A stretch of DNA of 64,000 nucleotides from Gammaproteobacteria bacterium MOLA455 (GCA_000511875.1 AZIN01000004.1:62001-126000), one strand, 5' to 3'. Shown: positions 17,425 through 27,797, counted from the first letter of the stretch. Notes: generated by a model not told the origin, from the letters alone. Numbers and translations are program-made.

Positions 17425-17827
17425 GTTTCAGCTTAGTCCGTCATTCTATTATCTTAGTGCACGGTTGGTTCTAGTTGTCCTAGCCGCTGTGCTGATTGCT
17501 CTGTTGCCGCTATTAGTCTGGGCCAAGATAAGCGGTTTACTCTGCCTTGGCTTGGCCGCCTGTTGGCTGATTGTGGACTACCGCGGGCAGAACCCTGAGA
17601 AACTGATATTGCTGGATGCTAGCGAAGACCGCTGGTGTTTGCGATCTGCATCGGAGACAGTGCCACTGGTGCTGGCGCCAACCCAGTTCGTTACTCGGCA
17701 TCTGGTGATCGCGTATTTTAAGCTGCCCGAGGGGCGGCAAATAGCGCGAGTGCTTCCACGAGATAGTCTTTCAGCATCGCAACATAGATTGTTGCGCCTG
17801 GTGTTGGTCCGGCGAGCTTTTAATTAG
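17399..17827 (+). CDS. ygfX: YgfX-like membrane protein (CptA family)
   Basis: A 142-residue protein with two adjacent N-terminal hydrophobic segments (about 20-60) and a soluble beta-rich C-terminal half, matching YgfX by layout. It overlaps sdhE by 26 bases, the usual arrangement. In E. coli YgfX has been described as a toxin-like inner-membrane protein affecting cytoskeletal proteins, with SdhE discussed as antitoxin; whether that holds here is unknown. Sequence identity to the family is low by eye, so the call leans on context. Confidence 0.7.
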   Translation: MSPVPNSAEFQLSPSFYYLSARLVLVVLAAVLIALLPLLVWAKISGLLCLGLAACWLIVDYRGQNPEKLILLDASEDRWCLRSASETVPLVLAPTQFVTRHLVIAYFKLPEGRQIARVLPRDSLSASQHRLLRLVLVRRAFN

Positions 17828-17831
17828 GGGC

Positions 17832-19466
17832 CTAGTCGAGATTGATAATCACATCCTGACCAGCAAAATTAATCGGCACTAAAATAGTGTCTTTGGCGAT
17901 CGGTGCTAGTTTGGGATAGTCCAGTGTGTAGTGCAGGCCGCGACTCTCTTTGCGCTGCAGGGCGCAGCTAATAATCAATTCCGCCACTGTGGCCAGATTG
18001 CGCAGTTCTAGCAGATCACGGCCGACCTTGTAGTTGCTGTAGTATTCCTGAATCTCTTTTTGCAGTAAGTTAATCCGGTGCTGAGCCCGTTGAAGGCGTT
18101 TATCGGTACGCACAATGCCCACGTAATCCCACATAAAGCGTCTCAGCTCATCCCAATTGTGAGAGATCACCACATTCTCATCAGAGTACTCAACCTGAGA
18201 TTCATCCCAGGGACGCACAAAGTCCGGCTCGGGAATCTTGCTGTTGAGCTGATTGATTTCACTGGCTGCCGCCTGGGCATAGACTAAACATTCCAACAGC
18301 GAATTGCTGGCCATGCGATTGGCACCATGGAGTCCGGTGAAGGCGCTTTCGCCAATCGCGTAGAGGTTGCGCAGATCGGTTTGGCCCTTGGTATTCACGA
18401 CAATTCCACCACAGGTGTAATGAGCTGCCGGAACTATGGGAATAGGAGTAGTAGTGATGTCGATACCAAATTCAAGGCAGCGCTTATGAACAGTAGGGAA
18501 GTGCTCAATAATAAATTCAGCAGGCTTGTGGCTGATATCCAAGTAGAGACAGTCACTGCCCAGGCGTTTCATTTCGTGATCAATGGCTCGAGCGACGACA
18601 TCTCTGGGGGCTAGCTCGGCATCGGCATGAAAGTTGTGCATGAATGGCGTGCCGTCGGGCAGCTTTAGAATGGCGCCTTCACCGCGCAGTGCTTCAGTAA
18701 TCAAGAACGACTTGGCCTTGGGATGATAGAGGCAAGTAGGATGGAACTGGTTGAACTCAAGATTACCGACGCGACAGCCGCGACGCCAAGCCATAGCTAT
18801 GCCGTCACCGCTGGCACCGTCTGGATTACTGGTGTAAAGGTAGGTCTTGCTGGCACCGCCGGATGCCAGGACAACACTCTTAGCCTGCAGCAGTTCAACG
18901 TCACCGTTATTGATATCGAGGATATAAGCGCCGGTGCAGCGAATTTTACGGGAGCTTTTGTCGGCCTGAGTGACCAGGTCGACGGCACAGTGATGCTCAA
19001 AGATTTGCACATTGCTGGCGGCCAGTGCACGCTCGACTAAAGTGCCGGTGATTTCCTTGCCAGTGGCATCTGCCGTATGCAAAATACGGCGGTGGCTGTG
19101 ACCGCCCTCCTGGGTGAGGTGGTAGCTCGGTTCTCCATTTTCCTCAGCCTCTTCCTTAGTAAAGTCGACACCACTGTCGATCAGCCAATGCACCGCCTTG
19201 GGGCCGTTTTCAACCACAAAGCGCACTGCATCTTCGTGGCAGAGTCCGGCGCCTGCCGTTAGGGTGTCGGCTACATGGGCTTCAGCGCTATCATCTTTGT
19301 CGAAAACTGCGGCTATGCCGCCCTGGGCTAACCAAGAGGCACCGCCTTGAAGAGTGGCTTTACTGATAAGTGCGACGCGCAGACTTGAATCTAGCTGCAG
19401 GGCGACGGTTAGACCTGCAGCGCCACTGCCAATAATCAGCACATCATATAAATTGGTTGGTTTCAT
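17832..19466 (-). CDS. nadB: L-aspartate oxidase
   Basis: A 544-residue FAD enzyme that oxidises aspartate to iminoaspartate in the first step of de novo NAD synthesis. It has the N-terminal FAD fold (IIGSGAAGL), the segment [14 protein letters not shown] and [10 protein letters not shown], and a C-terminal helical domain with [10 protein letters not shown]. The full length matches the family. It converges on ygfX with only four bases between them and is divergent from rpoE by 166 bases. Confidence 0.95.
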   Translation of the reverse strand: MKPTNLYDVLIIGSGAAGLTVALQLDSSLRVALISKATLQGGASWLAQGGIAAVFDKDDSAEAHVADTLTAGAGLCHEDAVRFVVENGPKAVHWLIDSGVDFTKEEAEENGEPSYHLTQEGGHSHRRILHTADATGKEITGTLVERALAASNVQIFEHHCAVDLVTQADKSSRKIRCTGAYILDINNGDVELLQAKSVVLASGGASKTYLYTSNPDGASGDGIAMAWRRGCRVGNLEFNQFHPTCLYHPKAKSFLITEALRGEGAILKLPDGTPFMHNFHADAELAPRDVVARAIDHEMKRLGSDCLYLDISHKPAEFIIEHFPTVHKRCLEFGIDITTTPIPIVPAAHYTCGGIVVNTKGQTDLRNLYAIGESAFTGLHGANRMASNSLLECLVYAQAAASEINQLNSKIPEPDFVRPWDESQVEYSDENVVISHNWDELRRFMWDYVGIVRTDKRLQRAQHRINLLQKEIQEYYSNYKVGRDLLELRNLATVAELIISCALQRKESRGLHYTLDYPKLAPIAKDTILVPINFAGQDVIINLD

Positions 19467-19520
19467 TTACTGGCCACAATAGGTTGACGCCGCATGATAG
19501 TATAAGCCAAAGTCCCAAGC

Positions 19521-19548
19521 GAACTAAATCGAGACCCAGCGGTCTGTC
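19521..19548 (+). promoter_or_regulatory. Candidate sigma-E-type promoter upstream of rpoE
   Basis: GAACTA at 19521 and TCTGTC at 19543 are 16 bases apart, close to the sigma-E pattern GAACTT-N16-TCTGA. It lies 85 bases before rpoE, as expected for an autoregulated operon. Single-base differences from the consensus keep confidence low. Confidence 0.35.
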
Positions 19549-19632
19549 TATGATTGGGGTTAACTTTAAGCGCATTATGAATGTGGCATGTAAAGATAAT
19601 AAACTGGATTTGCAGTATAAATGGATTGCTAG

Positions 19633-20223
19633 ATGACAGAACAAAAAACAGAACCCACCGACCAGCAATTGGTTGTCAGAGTTCAGAAAGGCGATAAACG
19701 TGCCTTTGATCTGCTGGTTCTAAAATACCAATATAAAGTACATGCCATTGTTGCGCGGTTTATTCGCGATAGCGATGAGGTGCGAGACGTAGTGCAGGAA
19801 GCTTTTATAAAGGCCTATCGCGCACTGCCTAAGTTCCGTGGCGACAGCCAGTTTTATACTTGGCTCTACCGCATTGCCGTGAATACGGCAAAAAACTATT
19901 TGGTGGCGCGCAGCAGAAGACCGCCATCCTCAGATGTTGATCTCGACGATGCAGAGTATTATTCTGGCAGCGATGAGCTTAAAGACCATAGTTCGCCTGA
20001 GAATCAACTGTTTCGCGATCAACTTGAAGTGGCGATTAATCAGGCTATTATTGAATTGCCAGAGGATCTGCGTACAGCTGTGACTCTGCGTGAGTACGAA
20101 GGGCTTAGCTACGAAGATATTGCAGCGGTTATGGACTGCCCAGTGGGTACTATTAGATCGCGTATTTTTCGCGGTAGAGAAGCAATTGATGCGCGAGTGA
20201 TTGAATTAGTTGAGGGCCATTAA
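19633..20223 (+). CDS. rpoE: RNA polymerase sigma-E factor (RpoE/AlgU)
   Basis: A 196-residue ECF sigma factor. Region 2 includes DVVQEAFIKAYRAL for -10 recognition, and region 4 has the LREYEGLSYEDIAAVMDCPVG helix-turn-helix for -35 binding. The order that follows (rseA, rseB, rseC, mucD) is that of algU-mucABCD, so it should direct the envelope-stress response and be held at the membrane by RseA. It is divergent from nadB. Confidence 0.96.
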   Translation: MTEQKTEPTDQQLVVRVQKGDKRAFDLLVLKYQYKVHAIVARFIRDSDEVRDVVQEAFIKAYRALPKFRGDSQFYTWLYRIAVNTAKNYLVARSRRPPSSDVDLDDAEYYSGSDELKDHSSPENQLFRDQLEVAINQAIIELPEDLRTAVTLREYEGLSYEDIAAVMDCPVGTIRSRIFRGREAIDARVIELVEGH

Positions 20224-20337
20224 AAGAATGATGAACCTTTTTTACAAACATGGGTCTTACCCTCACTATAAGCAAACCTGCGCCAGTGCCGCGGCACTCT
20301 CCAATGCAGATAACTTTCGTCTTTACGAGGTAAATTA

Positions 20338-21006
20338 ATGAGCGATCACAAAGAACGCTTAGATCAATCACTCTCCGCCCTGATGGATGGAGAAGCTACC
20401 GACATAGAACTGCACCGCTTGCTTAAAGAGATCTCTGAAGGCTCTGAGCTGCGCGATAAGTGGAAGCGCTACCATATGGTTTCTTCTGCTATTAAAGGTG
20501 ACGCGGCTATTTCCCCAATTGATTATTCAGCGGCTATTTCTGCAGCTATAGATGCAGAGCCAGCTCATCGCCGGAGCCCTATTGCAGTATTTGCCGGATC
20601 CGCTGGGCGCTTTGCGATAGCCGCATCGGTTGCTCTGGTCGCGGTGCTTGGTGTCCAGCAGCTCAACAGTCCCTTAGACGCCATTGCTCCAGTATCCGAG
20701 TTTGCCGGTGTTGAGCAGATCAGTGACGACAATACGGGGCCGGCTATACAGTTTCCCTCAGGTTTTCAGCCCGTTATTAACGCTCGCACAGTCAGTGCCG
20801 GCGGCAATAATAAGAGTTCACGGTTCGTCACCCCGGTTATTGACGTTCGCCAGCAGGCCGAGCGCAATTATTCGGAAGCTCAACTGCGAGCTTATATGAA
20901 TGACGTGATGGCCAAGCACTCGAATCATGCGGCCTTAAACAGTAATCAGGGAATGTTGCCATTTGCTCGCTTAAATGAAGTCGAGGCGGCAGCTAAAAAG
21001 GAATAA
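20338..21006 (+). CDS. rseA: Anti-sigma-E factor RseA (MucA-like)
   Basis: A 222-residue single-pass protein. The N-terminal cytoplasmic part (LDQSLSALMDGEA) is the conserved sigma-binding domain, followed by a hydrophobic segment at about 91-107 and a periplasmic C-terminal region. On envelope stress the family is cleaved by DegS/AlgW and RseP to release sigma-E. It follows rpoE after 114 bases, a gap containing a 12-base GTGCCGCGGCAC palindrome. Confidence 0.92.
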   Translation: MSDHKERLDQSLSALMDGEATDIELHRLLKEISEGSELRDKWKRYHMVSSAIKGDAAISPIDYSAAISAAIDAEPAHRRSPIAVFAGSAGRFAIAASVALVAVLGVQQLNSPLDAIAPVSEFAGVEQISDDNTGPAIQFPSGFQPVINARTVSAGGNNKSSRFVTPVIDVRQQAERNYSEAQLRAYMNDVMAKHSNHAALNSNQGMLPFARLNEVEAAAKKE

Positions 21007-21015
21007 ATCGCAATA

Positions 21016-22017
21016 ATGGTATTTTTACGATTCGTTAAAAAAATCAAAGTGGCGGCTCTAGTAGCCGCCGTTTTGCTACATGGGCCATTATTTTCAGCGC
21101 CGATGGAATCGGCTCATGACCTGATGTCGAAAATGGCTAAAGCCTCGCGAGAGCTCAACTATCAGGGGCTATTTACCTATGAGTACCGCGGTAATTTAAC
21201 CAGCGTTAAACTCACTCACGGGGTACAAGATGGGCAAATCTACGAGCGTATTCAGCATATGGATGGTGCCGAGCGCACTGCTCTGCGCCGCTCTGACAAA
21301 GTCGACTGTCTGCGCACTGGTGATATGTTGCTGCGCGGCAGCGCCTACAGAATAAATGATCAGAGTTACGCTCGCCTAGAGGACTCCTATGAGTTTCATA
21401 TCAAGGGTGAGGGCCGTATAGCCAATCGCCGCGTTGTGATGGTACATGTGCTGCCCAGAGATAAGCATCGCTACGGCTATGTTGTTGCCATAGATAAAGA
21501 GTCTGGTCTGTTGCTCCAATCAGTGCTGATGAGTCATGCCGGCAAGCCCCTTGAGCGTTTTCAGTTTGTCGATATTAGCATTGGCGGGTCTCTGGCCGAA
21601 TTGGACTTTGATTTAGAGGCTAGTGACTTTGATGATGTTGCTCTGGATCAAAGCAGCTGTGTTGACGACAACCGTCAAACTATCACTTCCGCATCCAATT
21701 GGAGCACTCAGTGGCTGCCGCCTGGCTTCGTTATGGCATCGCATAAAGCCGCCGATATAGACGGTCAGGAGTCGATGATGTTTACCGATGGTCTGGCGGT
21801 CTTCTCAGTGTTTATCGATACAGATAAAGGACGCTCACTACCGTCCATAGATGCCCATCTGGGGGCCACTGTTGCGGTGCTGACCAAGGCGGACATCAAT
21901 AATCAGGAATATGCCATCTGCGTGGTGGGTGAAATTCCTCGCGCCACGGCAAATCAAATTGCCAGTGCCGTCTCGCTCGCTACCTCTCCACCCTCATCAA
22001 TGTCACCTTTACCCTAA
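21016..22017 (+). CDS. rseB: Periplasmic sigma-E regulator RseB (MucB-like)
   Basis: A 333-residue exported protein (signal peptide to about residue 28) with the MucB/RseB two-domain form. The N-terminal domain has SRELNYQGLFTYEY and the C-terminal domain WLPPGFVMASHK. It binds RseA in the periplasm, shields it from proteolysis and senses lipids or LPS. It begins nine bases after rseA, and its length is standard. Confidence 0.92.
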   Translation: MVFLRFVKKIKVAALVAAVLLHGPLFSAPMESAHDLMSKMAKASRELNYQGLFTYEYRGNLTSVKLTHGVQDGQIYERIQHMDGAERTALRRSDKVDCLRTGDMLLRGSAYRINDQSYARLEDSYEFHIKGEGRIANRRVVMVHVLPRDKHRYGYVVAIDKESGLLLQSVLMSHAGKPLERFQFVDISIGGSLAELDFDLEASDFDDVALDQSSCVDDNRQTITSASNWSTQWLPPGFVMASHKAADIDGQESMMFTDGLAVFSVFIDTDKGRSLPSIDAHLGATVAVLTKADINNQEYAICVVGEIPRATANQIASAVSLATSPPSSMSPLP

Positions 22018-22032
22018 GGGCGGCGCGTTTAT

Positions 22033-22491
22033 ATGATTCTTGAAACTGGCGTCGTTGTTGCGGTTGAGTCCGATGGCCTCTGGGTTGAGACAATCCAAAA
22101 GTCTGCCTGTGAAGTCTGTGTGGCGGAGAAAGGCTGTGGGCAAAAATTCCTCTCTAAGCTGGCGGGCAAGACTGTTAGCATCCGTGTGTTGCGTAATAAG
22201 CGGTCCCCAGAGGAATTCACCGTGGGTCAGTCAGTGACCATAGGCATTCCCGAAGACGTTATCGTAATGGCTTCTCTGTTGGTTTATCTATTGCCAATTT
22301 TTACTGCTATAGGTGGCGCCTGGCTGTTTTCTGGCAGTGACTGGCAGGCGGTTGGGGGTGCCTTTGGCGGGCTGGTGTTAGGTGGCCTACTGGTTAACTT
22401 TCACAGTGTGAGAAAGCGCGATGATGTGCGCTTTAACCCTGTTCTTATGGAACAACAGGTCCAGCCCACTATTCTCAAATTTCAACAGTGA
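22033..22491 (+). CDS. rseC: Sigma-E positive regulator RseC (MucC-like)
   Basis: A 152-residue membrane protein with an N-terminal cysteine group (C26, C29, C35), and two hydrophobic segments in the second half (about 77-95 and 104-122). This is the RseC/MucC pattern. The family is linked to redox sensing and to tuning of the sigma-E response, though its exact role is unclear. It starts 15 bases after rseB. Confidence 0.88.
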   Translation: MILETGVVVAVESDGLWVETIQKSACEVCVAEKGCGQKFLSKLAGKTVSIRVLRNKRSPEEFTVGQSVTIGIPEDVIVMASLLVYLLPIFTAIGGAWLFSGSDWQAVGGAFGGLVLGGLLVNFHSVRKRDDVRFNPVLMEQQVQPTILKFQQ

Positions 22492-22564
22492 GCAAATTGT
22501 TCGGTAGCCCTTGCTTAAAAGAAGAGTTGTAACAAGCGTTAACTATTTTATAACTCTGCTGTCT

Positions 22565-22593
22565 GAACTATTCAGGCCTGCAAAGTTATCTCA
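22565..22593 (+). promoter_or_regulatory. Weak candidate sigma-E-type promoter upstream of mucD
   Basis: GAACTA at 22565 and TCTCA at 22589 are 18 bases apart in the 247-base gap between rseC and mucD. The spacer is longer than the usual 16-17, so support is weak. It would allow mucD to be induced separately from the operon. Confidence 0.22.
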
Positions 22594-22738
22594 CTTTGAT
22601 AGGCTAAAGCCTTGCCCAACAACCACTATTTGAGAATCGAAATTCCAACTCCTGCCGTACTCTAAGTTGACTATGCTAGTTGAGAAAGATTGTGTTGATT
22701 GACAGTGAAATATTAAATTAATTTTTGGAGAACACTTC

Positions 22739-24121
22739 GTGCTTAAAAGACTTTTGTTTGTTACTTCCTTTGTATGTCTTGTTTTTAACCCGCTCAGTGC
22801 AGTTGCCCAGCTGCCTGACTTCACTGAATTAGTTGAAAATTCCTCTGCCGCAGTGGTGAAAATCAATACGGTGCAGAAAGCCCGCAAAAGTAAGTCGGCG
22901 CAGATGGCGCCGGGCCAGATCCCAGAAATCTTTCGCGATCTATTTCAGCAGCGCCAGCGACCGCAAAGCCAACGCCCAGTAATGTCTATGGGCTCGGGCT
23001 TTGTGATCTCCGAAGATGGCTACATTATTACCAATCACCATGTAATCGATGGCGCCGATGAGATTGTTGTGCGCTTTTCTGACCGGCGTGAATTTACAGC
23101 TACAGTGGTGGGCAAAGATCGTCGTTCAGATCTCGCCCTGCTGAAGATCGAGGCGGATAATTTGCCGGCTCTCAAACTGGCTGCGCCAGATCAGCTTAAG
23201 GTCGGTGAATGGGTGCTGGCGATAGGCTCTCCCTTTGGTCTCGACTATTCCGCTAGCGTCGGTATTGTCAGTGCCATAGGGCGCAGTATTCCCACTGAAA
23301 AAGGGGAAAATTATGTGCCCTTTATTCAGACTGATGTGGCGATTAATCCAGGCAATTCCGGTGGCCCACTGTTTAATCTGGACGGTGAAGTGGTAGGTAT
23401 TAACTCTCAGATCTATTCTCGCTCCGGGGGCTCTATTGGACTCTCTTTTGCTATTCCTACCAGTGTCGCGGTCGGTGTTATAGAACAGCTTATGGAAAAT
23501 GGCGAAGTGCAGCGCGGCTGGCTTGGCGTGGTGATTCAGGACGTGGATAAAGATTTAGCTCGATCACTGGATCTGGACCGACCTCAGGGCGCACTAATCA
23601 ATGCCGTTGAGCCAGATGGTCCAGCAGACAAAGGTGGCATTAAGCCGGGTGATGTAATCGTGCGGTTTAACAAGCAGCAGATTATTGACTCTGGTGATCT
23701 ACCCCATGTTGTCGGTATGCTGGCGCCAGAAAAGAAGGCTCCGGTGGAGCTTTACCGCAAGGGCAAATTAAAGAAATTAACCATCCAAATCGGACGCCTT
23801 GATAGTGTTGATTCCAGTGTCGCCGGTGCTAGCGATGGCAGCGACCGTCTGGGTCTGGTAGTTGCCGATCTCAGTGATCGCGAAATGAGCTCTCTGGGTA
23901 TTCGCGGCGGCGTGGTTGTAGAACAGGTTTCGCCAGATTCGGCTGCCTCAGAGTCGGGCTTAAATCGTGGCGACGTGATCTTGCAGCTTGGCTACAGTCG
24001 TATTGATGACCGTGATGAGTACACTCAGGTAGTTCGAGAATTGCCTTTGGATACGCCGGTATTAATTCGCTTCTATCGGCAGGGTAGAGCGATTTCGCGG
24101 ACTATTATTTTGGATAAGTAA
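22739..24121 (+). CDS. mucD: Periplasmic serine protease DegP/MucD
   Basis: A 460-residue HtrA-family protease/chaperone. It has a signal peptide (to about residue 23), a trypsin-like domain with triad H101 (TNHHVI), D131 (SDLALL) and S207 (NPGNSGGP), and two PDZ domains. It degrades misfolded envelope proteins. The start is GTG at 22739 with GGAG before it. It is the fifth gene of the algU-mucABCD order, separated by a 247-base gap that may hold its own promoter. Confidence 0.95.
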   Translation: MLKRLLFVTSFVCLVFNPLSAVAQLPDFTELVENSSAAVVKINTVQKARKSKSAQMAPGQIPEIFRDLFQQRQRPQSQRPVMSMGSGFVISEDGYIITNHHVIDGADEIVVRFSDRREFTATVVGKDRRSDLALLKIEADNLPALKLAAPDQLKVGEWVLAIGSPFGLDYSASVGIVSAIGRSIPTEKGENYVPFIQTDVAINPGNSGGPLFNLDGEVVGINSQIYSRSGGSIGLSFAIPTSVAVGVIEQLMENGEVQRGWLGVVIQDVDKDLARSLDLDRPQGALINAVEPDGPADKGGIKPGDVIVRFNKQQIIDSGDLPHVVGMLAPEKKAPVELYRKGKLKKLTIQIGRLDSVDSSVAGASDGSDRLGLVVADLSDREMSSLGIRGGVVVEQVSPDSAASESGLNRGDVILQLGYSRIDDRDEYTQVVRELPLDTPVLIRFYRQGRAISRTIILDK

Positions 24122-24197
24122 ATTGCTCGCGCAGTACTAGACTAATGTTAAATCTGCGATAGTGAATAAAAATTAACCCTTAATAGGAACTTCAGGC

Positions 24198-25040
24198 ATG
24201 AAAAAAAATACCAAGACGACGAGGTTGACGTTGCTGCTGGCGATTACATTTTCACTGTTAGCGGTTAATGCCAATGCCGTCTCTAGTTCTGAATCAGCAG
24301 TCAGTCAAGTAATTGATAATGCTATTGCCGGTGATCACCGCAGTGACAAAAACAGGTCTCGAGATAGCCAGCGCCACCCCAAAGAGACGCTGCTGTTTTT
24401 TGGCATAAAGCCGGCCATGAAGGTGCTTGAGATACTGCCTGGTGGCGGTTGGTACAGTGAAGTTCTCGCGCCGATCTTAAAAGATCATGGCCAGTTAACC
24501 GTGGCCAGCTTTGGTGCCAATAATCCCTCTGACTACATGCGCAATGTACACAATAAATATATCGCCAAGCTGGAGGCTGATCCTGATGTCTATGGCAAGG
24601 TTAACGCTGAAGTCTTTGAAGATGAAGGCTATTTAGCCGAGATTGCCAGCGGCTCTCAGGATATGGTGCTGACCTTCAGAAATAGCCATAACTGGATACG
24701 CTACGGCGGTATAGAGCAGGCCTACAAGTCATTTAACCGTGTTTTGAAAAAAGGCGGTGTGCTCGGCGTTGTGCAGCATCGCGCTGCGCCTGATGCCGAT
24801 GTTAAGCAAGCTGCTGAGCAGGGCTATGTGCCACAGGCCTATTTAATTCAGTTGGTGGAAAGTATGGGCTTTAAGCTGGTGGCCCAATCTGAAATTAACG
24901 CCAATGTCAAAGACACCAAGGATCACCCCAAAGGTGTTTGGTCTCTGCCCCCCAGTTATCGTGAGAAAGACAATAACCGAGAAAAGTACAGTGCCATCGG
25001 CGAAACCGATCGCATGACCTTGCGTTTTGTTAAGCTCTGA
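24198..25040 (+). CDS. Exported class I SAM-methyltransferase-like protein
   Basis: A 280-residue protein with a clear signal peptide (hydrophobic core 11-26, cleavage after the NANA at 24-27). The mature part has a Rossmann methyltransferase form: MKVLEILPGGGWYSEVL (motif I, glycines 82-84), a later LTFRNSHNWI segment, and FNRVLKKGGVLGVVQHR. This matches a family of predicted methyltransferases that often carry signal peptides (COG4798-like). SAM is cytoplasmic, so the periplasmic role is unclear. It lies downstream of mucD by 76 bases and may or may not share its regulation. Confidence 0.82.
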   Translation: MKKNTKTTRLTLLLAITFSLLAVNANAVSSSESAVSQVIDNAIAGDHRSDKNRSRDSQRHPKETLLFFGIKPAMKVLEILPGGGWYSEVLAPILKDHGQLTVASFGANNPSDYMRNVHNKYIAKLEADPDVYGKVNAEVFEDEGYLAEIASGSQDMVLTFRNSHNWIRYGGIEQAYKSFNRVLKKGGVLGVVQHRAAPDADVKQAAEQGYVPQAYLIQLVESMGFKLVAQSEINANVKDTKDHPKGVWSLPPSYREKDNNREKYSAIGETDRMTLRFVKL

Positions 25041-25231
25041 GTCTCTTATGAATGGGTTCTAAGTGCCTTTTGAATCTGTTCGCAACTAGATCAGAATGCA
25101 CTCAGAAACAAACCTAAATAGCTAAGCTCGCTTTAAACTGCGCACCCTGACTAATAGGGCGCGCAGCCGATAGCGCAGGGGCCGGGAATAGGCTAAACTG
25201 CGCTCGCATTTTCTACTGGCAGAACAAACCC

Positions 25232-27025
25232 TTGTCCGATTTAAGTCACATTCGAAATTTTTCAATTATTGCCCATATTGACCACGGCAAATCGACCATC
25301 GCTGACCGCTTTATTCAGGTCTGTGGAGGCTTGGCTGATCGTGAAATGGCCGCTCAGGTTCTCGATTCCATGGATATTGAGCGCGAGCGCGGTATTACCA
25401 TCAAAGCCCAGAGCGTGACGCTGCCCTATACGGCGAAGGATGGTAAAACGTACCAGCTGAACTTTATCGATACGCCAGGACACGTAGACTTTTCCTATGA
25501 AGTGTCTCGCTCACTGGCTGCCTGTGAAGGCGCGCTATTGATCGTCGACGCGGCCCAGGGCGTTGAAGCTCAGTCTGTAGCCAATTGCTACACGGCGATT
25601 GCTCAGGGTCTGGAAGTGATTCCGGTACTCAATAAAATGGATCTGCCCCAGGCCGAACCAGAAAAAGTGATCAACGAAATTGAAAATATTATCGGTATTG
25701 AAGCCACTGACGCGGTTCGCTGCAGTGCTAAAACCGGTGAAGGCATCAGTGACATACTCGAAGAACTGGTGCTCAAGGTGCCGCCCCCCGTGGGCGATGT
25801 AGATGCACCACTACAGGCGCTGATTATTGACTCCTGGTTTGATAACTATCTGGGCGTAGTCTCCCTAGTGCGCGTTATGCAGGGCACTTTGACCACCAAG
25901 AGTAAAATTATCGCCAAGACCATTGGCAAGGGCCATGTGGTCGACAGTGTTGGAGTATTTACCCCGAAGCGCAAAGAGACTGGTGTACTAAGAGCTGGTG
26001 AAGTGGGCTTTATGGTGGCCGGCATTAAAGATATTTTAGGAGCGCCTGTAGGCGACACCATCACTAATTTGAGCACCTCAGAGACTGAAGCCCTGCCCGG
26101 ATTTCAGCGAGTTAAGCCGCAGGTCTATGCTGGCATGTTTCCGGTGGATTCAGATGATTTTGAAGATTTCCGCGAAGCGCTGTCCAAGTTAGCAGTCAAT
26201 GATGCCTCGCTGTTCTATGAGCCTGAGAGTTCTGATGCTCTGGGCTTTGGTTTCCGCTGTGGCTTCCTCGGTATGCTGCATATGGAGATTATCCAAGAGC
26301 GTCTCGAGCGTGAGTACGATCTCAATCTGATCACCACTGCCCCTACAGTCGTCTACGAAATTCTTACCAACAGTGGCGATATTCTGCATATGTCCAATCC
26401 CTCTGCGCTGCCAGATCCGGCTCAGATCGATGAGATGCGCGAGCCAATCTGCGAAGCCAATATTTTGGTGCCGAAAGATTATGTAGGCAATGTTATCTCT
26501 CTCTGTGTTGAAAAGCGCGGCGTGCAAAAAGATATGCAGTTCATCGGTGGCCAGGTTTCGATCAGCTATGAGCTGCCCATGAGTGAAGTGGTTATGGACT
26601 TCTTTGACAGACTCAAATCAGTTAGTCGCGGCTTTGCTTCATTGGATTACACCTTCATACGCTTTCAGGCTGCCTCTCTAGTGCGCCTGGATGTGTTGAT
26701 TAACGGCGACCGTGTCGATGCTCTAGCAGCCATTGTGCACAGAGATAGCTCGCAGAATAAAGGCCGTACTCTGGCTGATAAAATGAAAGAGCTGATTCCG
26801 CGACAGATGTTTGATGTTGCTATTCAAGCCGCGATCGGTGGCAGTGTAGTGGCTCGAACAACGGTTAAAGCGCTGCGAAAAAATGTGACCGCGAAATGCT
26901 ACGGTGGCGACGTTTCGCGTAAAAAGAAATTACTTGAGAAGCAGAAAGCCGGTAAGAAACGCATGAAGCAGGTGGGTAATGTTGAAATCCCCCAAGATGC
27001 CTTCCTCGCCGTATTAAAAAGTTGA
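25232..27025 (+). CDS. lepA: Elongation factor 4 (LepA) back-translocating GTPase
   Basis: A 597-residue translational GTPase with the G1 motif [10 protein letters not shown]2 RGITIK, G3 DTPGH and G4 NKMD, followed by the LepA-specific C-terminal domain. The start is TTG at 25232, in frame with [11 protein letters not shown], without a strong ribosome binding site. The 191-base gap upstream holds a 9-base GC-rich stem (about 25140-25164) without a T-run. It leads the lepA-lepB-rnc-era-recO-acpS series. Confidence 0.95.
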   Translation: MSDLSHIRNFSIIAHIDHGKSTIADRFIQVCGGLADREMAAQVLDSMDIERERGITIKAQSVTLPYTAKDGKTYQLNFIDTPGHVDFSYEVSRSLAACEGALLIVDAAQGVEAQSVANCYTAIAQGLEVIPVLNKMDLPQAEPEKVINEIENIIGIEATDAVRCSAKTGEGISDILEELVLKVPPPVGDVDAPLQALIIDSWFDNYLGVVSLVRVMQGTLTTKSKIIAKTIGKGHVVDSVGVFTPKRKETGVLRAGEVGFMVAGIKDILGAPVGDTITNLSTSETEALPGFQRVKPQVYAGMFPVDSDDFEDFREALSKLAVNDASLFYEPESSDALGFGFRCGFLGMLHMEIIQERLEREYDLNLITTAPTVVYEILTNSGDILHMSNPSALPDPAQIDEMREPICEANILVPKDYVGNVISLCVEKRGVQKDMQFIGGQVSISYELPMSEVVMDFFDRLKSVSRGFASLDYTFIRFQAASLVRLDVLINGDRVDALAAIVHRDSSQNKGRTLADKMKELIPRQMFDVAIQAAIGGSVVARTTVKALRKNVTAKCYGGDVSRKKKLLEKQKAGKKRMKQVGNVEIPQDAFLAVLKS

Positions 27026-27065
27026 TTAGCCCAATGTGTATCAACGTACAAGGAGCAACATCGCT

Positions 27066-27797
27066 ATGGATCTAAATTTCGAACTAATCTTAACCGTCAT
27101 TTTTCTGGTATCCGCGTTGTTTTGGCTGCTTAACAAATTTGTTGTGCGCCAGACCGAAGGTGCCATTGAATTTGTTGCCTCGCTGGCACCGGTTTTGGGG
27201 CTGGTTTTAGTACTGCGCTCTTTTGTTGTCGAGCCGTTTCAAATTCCCTCTTCATCAATGGTTCCGACCCTTAAGGTTGGCGACTTTATTTTGGTGAACA
27301 AATGGACCTACGGTATAAGACTGCCGGTACTGCGAAGTAAAATTATTGAGCTCAATTCACCTGAGCGTGGCGATGTGATGGTTTTCTTTCCGCCCCATGA
27401 AGAGCGCTATTTTATTAAGCGTGTGATCGGACTACCCGGCGATGAGATCCACGTACTTGACGGTGTGCTATATATTAATGGCGACAAGATGAGTCAGAAA
27501 GTCCTGCAAGGCGAGGTTCCTGCGCCCCGTTCAGTGGTCATGACCGAAGATCTTTACGGTCTAGAGCACGCTATGCAGAGGCGTACTTTGCCAACACGAC
27601 TGAGCCAAAACTTTACCGCCGTAGTGCCGCAGGGACATTACTTTATGATGGGCGATAATCGGGATAACTCAAGTGACAGTCGCGTTTGGGGCCCGGTTCC
27701 TGAAGAGCGCATTGTAGGTAAAGCCTTTGCTCGCTGGATGTTTTGGGATAAATTCTTGAGCCTGCCTAGTTTTGAACGTGCCGGCAGTATTGATTAA
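27066..27797 (+). CDS. lepB: Signal peptidase I
   Basis: A 243-residue inner-membrane protease that removes signal peptides from exported proteins. Two hydrophobic N-terminal segments are followed by the catalytic Ser motif PSSSMVPTL (Ser64), the Lys motif RYFIKRVIG (Lys118) and the GDNRDNSSDSR box. A GTG at 27036 is in frame, but the ATG at 27066 has AAGGAG ten bases before it and is preferred. It follows lepA by 40 bases. Confidence 0.95.
   Translation: MDLNFELILTVIFLVSALFWLLNKFVVRQTEGAIEFVASLAPVLGLVLVLRSFVVEPFQIPSSSMVPTLKVGDFILVNKWTYGIRLPVLRSKIIELNSPERGDVMVFFPPHEERYFIKRVIGLPGDEIHVLDGVLYINGDKMSQKVLQGEVPAPRSVVMTEDLYGLEHAMQRRTLPTRLSQNFTAVVPQGHYFMMGDNRDNSSDSRVWGPVPEERIVGKAFARWMFWDKFLSLPSFERAGSID

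Noticed and set aside
17399-17827. sdhE-ygfX as a toxin-antitoxin system
   Set aside because: SdhE is mainly a flavinylation factor, and the toxin role of YgfX is described only for E. coli; the sequence here does not show it.
25140-25164. GC-rich hairpin before lepA as a terminator
   Set aside because: The stem has a mismatch and no T-run follows, so I did not list it as a terminator.
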